Source of the DNA: an uncultured Lachnotalea sp.
GTDB taxonomy: Bacteria; Bacillota; Clostridia; Lachnospirales; Lachnospiraceae
DNA length: 64,000 bases
Direction of reading: 5' to 3'
Assembly: GCA_948470255.1 (NCBI GenBank)
Contig: CAOKOS010000007.1
Location: 1-64,000 of the forward strand
Both the position numbers and the translations under genes were made by a program. Numbering within the stretch: the stretch's first letter is position 1; every line of letters starts with the position of its first letter. A model generated the notes under the pieces. That model was not told where the DNA came from, searched no databases, and saw only the letters and a program-made list of their open reading frames with translations. This document shows, one piece after another, positions 59,646 through 64,000 of this stretch.

Positions 59646-61394
59646 ATGGTTCCCAACTATACCTATCACCGTCTGAAGATTTTGATTATATTTGTAGCGT
59701 GTCTGACAGGCTTTGGGATATTGATGGGCAGACTGGGATATTTGATGCTGTTCCAGTCTGCTCATTATACAGCTTTGGCAGAAGAACTTCATGAGAGGGA
59801 ACGCTCCATTAAAGCGGCCAGAGGGCGGATTTATGATGCCAACGGCATTGTGATCGCAGACAACAGGACTGTCTGTACCGTTTCGGTGATCCACAGCCAG
59901 ATTACCGATGAAGATGAAGTGACTGCTGTTCTTTCAGAACAGCTTGGAATTGAGGAAGAGACAGTACGGAAAAAAGTGGAAAAAGTCAGTTCCAGGGAAA
60001 TCATCAAATCCAATGTGGATAAATCCGTTGGCGATGCCATAAGAGCCCTTGACCTGGGCGGGGTAAAAGTGGACGAGGATTATAAACGGTATTATCCCTT
60101 TGGAAGCCTGGCTTCCAAAGTCCTTGGATTTACAGGAGGGGACAATCAGGGGATTATCGGTCTTGAAGTCATTTATGAAGAATATTTAAAAGGGCAGAAT
60201 GGGATGATTCTCACCCAGACCGACGCCAGAGGTGTGGAGATCGATGCGGCGGCGGAAGGCCGGATTGAACCGGTGGAGGGAAACAGTTTGTATCTGAGCT
60301 TGGATGTCAATATCCAGAAGTATGTGGAGCAGGAGGCCAAAAAGGTCATGGAACAAAAAAATGCCAGGCAGGTTTCCGTGATCGTCATGAATCCGAAAAA
60401 CGGGGAGATCATGGCCATGGTCAATGTACCGGAGTTCGACCTCAATGATCCCTTTACGTTAAATACGCCGGTGGATACGGAAGGCTTAAGCGACCAGGAA
60501 CTGCAGGATCTGCGGAACAAGATGTGGAGGAATTCCTGTATCAATGATACATATGAACCTGGTTCCACTTTTAAAATCATTACGGCTGCTGCAGGACTGG
60601 AAGAGGGGGCGGTGTCCCTTACCGATACCTTCAGCTGCCCTGGATACCGGGTTGTGGAAGACAGGCGGATTCATTGTCATAAAGTGGCCGGACATGGGGC
60701 GGAAACCTTTCTGCAGGGCGTAATGAATTCCTGTAATCCGGTTTTTATCGAGGTGGGGCTCCGGCTAGGCGTGGAAAATATGTATAAGTATTTTAAGCAG
60801 TTTGGACTTCTTTCCAGGACAGGAATAGACCTGCCCGGGGAGGCTGGCACAATCATGCATAAACAAGAAAATATGGGAGAGGTGGAACTTGCCACTGTTT
60901 CTTTTGGCCAGTCTTTTCAGATCACGCCCCTTCAGCTGATTACCACAGCCAGCTCCATCATAAACGGAGGGGTCAGGGTGACGCCTCATTTTGGGGTGGA
61001 GGTGCGAAACAGCGACGATACTGTAATTGAACGGCTGGACTGGGGAACAGGAGAAAGGATTTTGTCGGAAGAAACAAGTGAAACCATGCGTTATGTCCTG
61101 GAACAGGTGGTGGCGGAAGGGACGGGGCACAAAGCTTATCTGGAAGGGTATCGGATTGGAGGAAAGACAGCCACTTCTGAAAAGCTTCCCAGAAGTGAAA
61201 ACAAATATATTTCGTCTTTTTTGGGATTTGCGCCGGCAGATGACCCGCAGGTCATTGCCCTTATCACCATCGACGAGCCGGAGGGGATTTACTATGGAGG
61301 AACCATCGCAGCCCCGGTGGTAGCGGATATTTTTGACAATATCCTGCCTTATTTGGGCATTGAAAAAGAAGAGACTTCCCTGGAAGAGGATTAA
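59646..61394 (+). CDS. Class B penicillin-binding protein (SpoVD/FtsI-like)
   Basis: EPGSTFKIITAAAGLEEG (SxxK), GGKTATSEK (KTG-position). Confidence 0.92.
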   Translation: MVPNYTYHRLKILIIFVACLTGFGILMGRLGYLMLFQSAHYTALAEELHERERSIKAARGRIYDANGIVIADNRTVCTVSVIHSQITDEDEVTAVLSEQLGIEEETVRKKVEKVSSREIIKSNVDKSVGDAIRALDLGGVKVDEDYKRYYPFGSLASKVLGFTGGDNQGIIGLEVIYEEYLKGQNGMILTQTDARGVEIDAAAEGRIEPVEGNSLYLSLDVNIQKYVEQEAKKVMEQKNARQVSVIVMNPKNGEIMAMVNVPEFDLNDPFTLNTPVDTEGLSDQELQDLRNKMWRNSCINDTYEPGSTFKIITAAAGLEEGAVSLTDTFSCPGYRVVEDRRIHCHKVAGHGAETFLQGVMNSCNPVFIEVGLRLGVENMYKYFKQFGLLSRTGIDLPGEAGTIMHKQENMGEVELATVSFGQSFQITPLQLITTASSIINGGVRVTPHFGVEVRNSDDTVIERLDWGTGERILSEETSETMRYVLEQVVAEGTGHKAYLEGYRIGGKTATSEKLPRSENKYISSFLGFAPADDPQVIALITIDEPEGIYYGGTIAAPVVADIFDNILPYLGIEKEETSLEED

Positions 61395-61490
61395 AGGTTG
61401 ATTCTTTTTCTGAAAAGCCTTATACTGTAACAGTTAGGGAAAATACAGAAGCTGTGTTTTAAGCTTCGGGGGAAATACAGGAGTGGCCAT

Positions 61491-62447
61491 ATGAAATATG
61501 CAGCGATTATTTCTGTGCTGATTTCCTTTGCCATCAGCGCAGTGCTCTGTCCGATTTTGATTCCGTTTCTCAGGAAATTAAAATTTGGCCAGACCATCAG
61601 GGAAGAAGGGCCGAAAGCCCATGCGAAGAAATCAGGAACGCCGACCATGGGCGGCCTCGCAATTCTCATCAGTATTGCAGTGACGAGCCTTATTTTTTTA
61701 AAAGACTATCCGAAGATCATTCCGGTATTGTTTACTACGGTGGGTTTTGGCATTGTGGGGCTTTTGGACGATTTTATTAAAGTGGTGTTAAAGCGTTCGG
61801 AAGGGTTAAAGCCCTGGCAGAAGCTTTCAGGGCAGCTTGTCATTGCGGGAATCCTCTGCTATTATCTTATGACCTCCGATGTGGTATCGACAGCCATGGT
61901 AATTCCTTTCACCGGAGGGAAGGTCCTGGAGCTGGGCTGGTTTTTTATTCCTGCTTTTTTCATTATTGTATTGGGAACGGATAACGGGGTAAATCTGACC
62001 GACGGCCTGGACGGACTGTGCACCAGTGTGACGATTTTGGTGGCTGTGTTCTTTACCGTGGTTTCAGGAGGGGAAAGAGGCGGGATTGAGCCTGTCACCG
62101 GCGCGGTGGTGGGGAGCCTTTTGGGATTTTTGGTTTTTAATGCTTATCCGGCCAAAGTGTTTATGGGGGATACCGGATCTTTAGCCTTGGGCGGATTTGT
62201 GGTATCCAGTGCGTTTATGTTACAGCTCCCGATTTTTATCCTGATGGTGGGATTCATTTATTTTGCAGAAACGGTTTCCGTTATGCTGCAGGTGACTTAT
62301 TTTAAAAGCACCCATGGAAAACGGCTGTTCCGCATGACGCCTATCCATCACCACTTTGAACTTGGCGGCTGGTCAGAGACAAGGATTGTTACGGTATTTT
62401 CCACCATAACGGGTCTTCTGTGTCTGCTTGCTTATATGGCCTTGTAG
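61491..62447 (+). CDS. mraY: Phospho-N-acetylmuramoyl-pentapeptide transferase
   Basis: GTPTMGGLAIL, NGVNLTDGLDGL, PIHHHFELGGWSE. Confidence 0.97.
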   Translation: MKYAAIISVLISFAISAVLCPILIPFLRKLKFGQTIREEGPKAHAKKSGTPTMGGLAILISIAVTSLIFLKDYPKIIPVLFTTVGFGIVGLLDDFIKVVLKRSEGLKPWQKLSGQLVIAGILCYYLMTSDVVSTAMVIPFTGGKVLELGWFFIPAFFIIVLGTDNGVNLTDGLDGLCTSVTILVAVFFTVVSGGERGGIEPVTGAVVGSLLGFLVFNAYPAKVFMGDTGSLALGGFVVSSAFMLQLPIFILMVGFIYFAETVSVMLQVTYFKSTHGKRLFRMTPIHHHFELGGWSETRIVTVFSTITGLLCLLAYMAL

Positions 62448-62470
62448 CAGGCGGAAAGGAGAATGGAATA

Positions 62471-63820
62471 ATGAATCAGACGATACTTGTGGCGGGCGGG
62501 GGCATAAGCGGGATCGGCGCTGCCGGGATGCTTCTCGAAACAGGAAAATCTGTGATTTTATATGATAGTAATGAAAACCTGGATCAGGAGGAGCTTAGGG
62601 CGCATTTTCCGGGACGGGAGATGGAAATTGTGCTGGGGGCGCTTTCCGATGAAGTGGTTTCCAGGATAGAGGCATGTGTCATCAGCCCGGGTATTCCCAT
62701 GAAAGCCCCTTTTGTAAAAAAACTAAAGGATGCGGGGGTTCCTGTCTGGAGCGAGATCGAAGCGGCTTTCCGCCATGCGAAAGGGCGTCTGGCCGCCATT
62801 ACAGGGACAAATGGAAAAACAACGACGACAGCTTTGACGGGACAGATTTTGGGGAATTATTATGAAAGCAGTTTTGTGGTGGGGAACATCGGGACGGCTT
62901 ATACAAAAGAAGCGCTCAATACAAAAGAAAATTCTGTCACAGTGGCGGAGATTTCCAGCTTTCAGCTGGAATCCATTGATACGTTCCATCCTCAGGTCAG
63001 TGCGATTTTGAATTTGACGCCGGATCACCTGGACCGCCATGGCTCTATGGAAGAATATATCCGGGTGAAAGAGCTGGTGGTGAAGAACCAGACAGGAGGG
63101 GATGTCTGCGTATTGAATTACGAAGACCAGGCGCTGAGGTCTTTTGGAGACGGCCTTTCCATAAAAGTTTTCTGGTTCAGCAGCAAGAGAAGGATCCCGG
63201 GGGGCATTTATCTGGAGGGAAGCTCCATTGTCAGTGAGATTTCCGGGAAAAGGGAAGTGTTGGTCAATGTGGGGGAACTTCAGATTTTAGGTATCCATAA
63301 TTATGAAAACGCCATGGCGGCCAGCGCGGTTTCTTATGCCATGGGCGTACCTTTGGACGTGATCAGAAATACTTTGCGGGAATTTAAGGCCGTGGAGCAC
63401 AGGATTGAGTTTGTGGTGGAAAGGAATGGCGTCGCTTATTACAATGATTCCAAAGGGACCAACCCCGATGCGGCGATCCAGGGAATCCGGGCCATGGTGC
63501 GGCCTACGGTGCTGATTGCCGGAGGTTATGATAAAGGTTCTGTTTATGGCCAGTGGCTTGAGGCATGCAAGGGGAAGATGAAGGCGCTGATTCTCCTGGG
63601 AGCCACAGCGGAAAAAATAGCAAAAGAAGCAAAAAGCCTGGGATTTGACCAGATCTTTATGGCTTCTTCCATGGAGGAGGCCATGGAGCTTGCGAAGAAG
63701 CTGGCAGAGCCTGGGGATGCAGTGCTCTTGTCGCCGGCCTGCGCAAGCTGGGGGATGTTTAAAAATTATGAGGAACGCGGGAAAATATTTAAGGAATTGG
63801 CCAGGAAAATAGAAGAATAA
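62471..63820 (+). CDS. murD: UDP-N-acetylmuramoylalanine-D-glutamate ligase
   Basis: AITGTNGKTTTTALTGQIL, NDSKGTNPDAAIQGI, LLSPACASWGMFKNYEERG. Confidence 0.97.
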   Translation: MNQTILVAGGGISGIGAAGMLLETGKSVILYDSNENLDQEELRAHFPGREMEIVLGALSDEVVSRIEACVISPGIPMKAPFVKKLKDAGVPVWSEIEAAFRHAKGRLAAITGTNGKTTTTALTGQILGNYYESSFVVGNIGTAYTKEALNTKENSVTVAEISSFQLESIDTFHPQVSAILNLTPDHLDRHGSMEEYIRVKELVVKNQTGGDVCVLNYEDQALRSFGDGLSIKVFWFSSKRRIPGGIYLEGSSIVSEISGKREVLVNVGELQILGIHNYENAMAASAVSYAMGVPLDVIRNTLREFKAVEHRIEFVVERNGVAYYNDSKGTNPDAAIQGIRAMVRPTVLIAGGYDKGSVYGQWLEACKGKMKALILLGATAEKIAKEAKSLGFDQIFMASSMEEAMELAKKLAEPGDAVLLSPACASWGMFKNYEERGKIFKELARKIEE

Positions 63821-63850
63821 AAAGATAGAAGTGAAGGTTGGAGTGAGCGC

Positions 63851-64000
63851 ATGGCAGGTCGGAACATAGAAAGACAATATGCGGAAAACAGGTATACAGA
63901 GGAAGATGGCGAAAGAAACCGGAGCCTGGAGGAAAAACCTGAAACAGGGCAGAAAAAAAAGCGGCAACGGTATTTTGACTATAGCCTGTTGGCCGTAATT
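63851..64000 (+). CDS. ftsW: FtsW/RodA-family protein, N-terminal fragment running off the window
   Basis: ...KKKRQRYFDYSLLAVI at the window end; murD-ftsW order. Confidence 0.6.
   Translation, partial: MAGRNIERQYAENRYTEEDGERNRSLEEKPETGQKKKRQRYFDYSLLAVI

Overview
The window is a chromosomal segment from a spore-forming Firmicute, probably Lachnospiraceae/Clostridia (inferred from gene content and from Spo0E- and Spo0A-box-like sequences; taxonomy was not tested). From left to right: a YyaL/DUF255 protein; a ~14 kb sugar-utilisation locus (two DeoR regulators, RbsABC-type ABC transporter, isomerases, aldolases, two FGGY kinases, epimerase, MATE transporter); a PAPS-reductase-like/ParB-like pair resembling IbrA/IbrB; an anaerobic sulfite reductase operon (asrABC) with a Crp/Fnr regulator; an AT-rich restriction-modification cassette with an unusually split methyltransferase; an FMN riboswitch with ribU; a stand-alone hisA; a ROK/polyol dehydrogenase locus; a single-chain HsdR_N-HsdM-HsdS-like enzyme; an AGCS symporter; a folate operon; pheA; a ppx/ppk pair; a dicarboxylate/amino acid symporter; several hypothetical proteins; ychF; a short Spo0E-like ORF missing from the ORF track; and the start of the division/cell-wall cluster (mraZ-rsmH-ftsL-pbp-pbp-mraY-murD-ftsW). 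The candidates most worth follow-up are the IbrA/IbrB-like pair, the two unusual R-M loci, a possible structured RNA upstream of a Cys-rich DUF1292 gene (53197-53300), a tandem multi-hairpin intergenic element (51011-51306), and a phased TGG array upstream of mraZ. I cannot claim that any of these is truly undescribed without database searches. Family assignments are by eye from the translated proteins.
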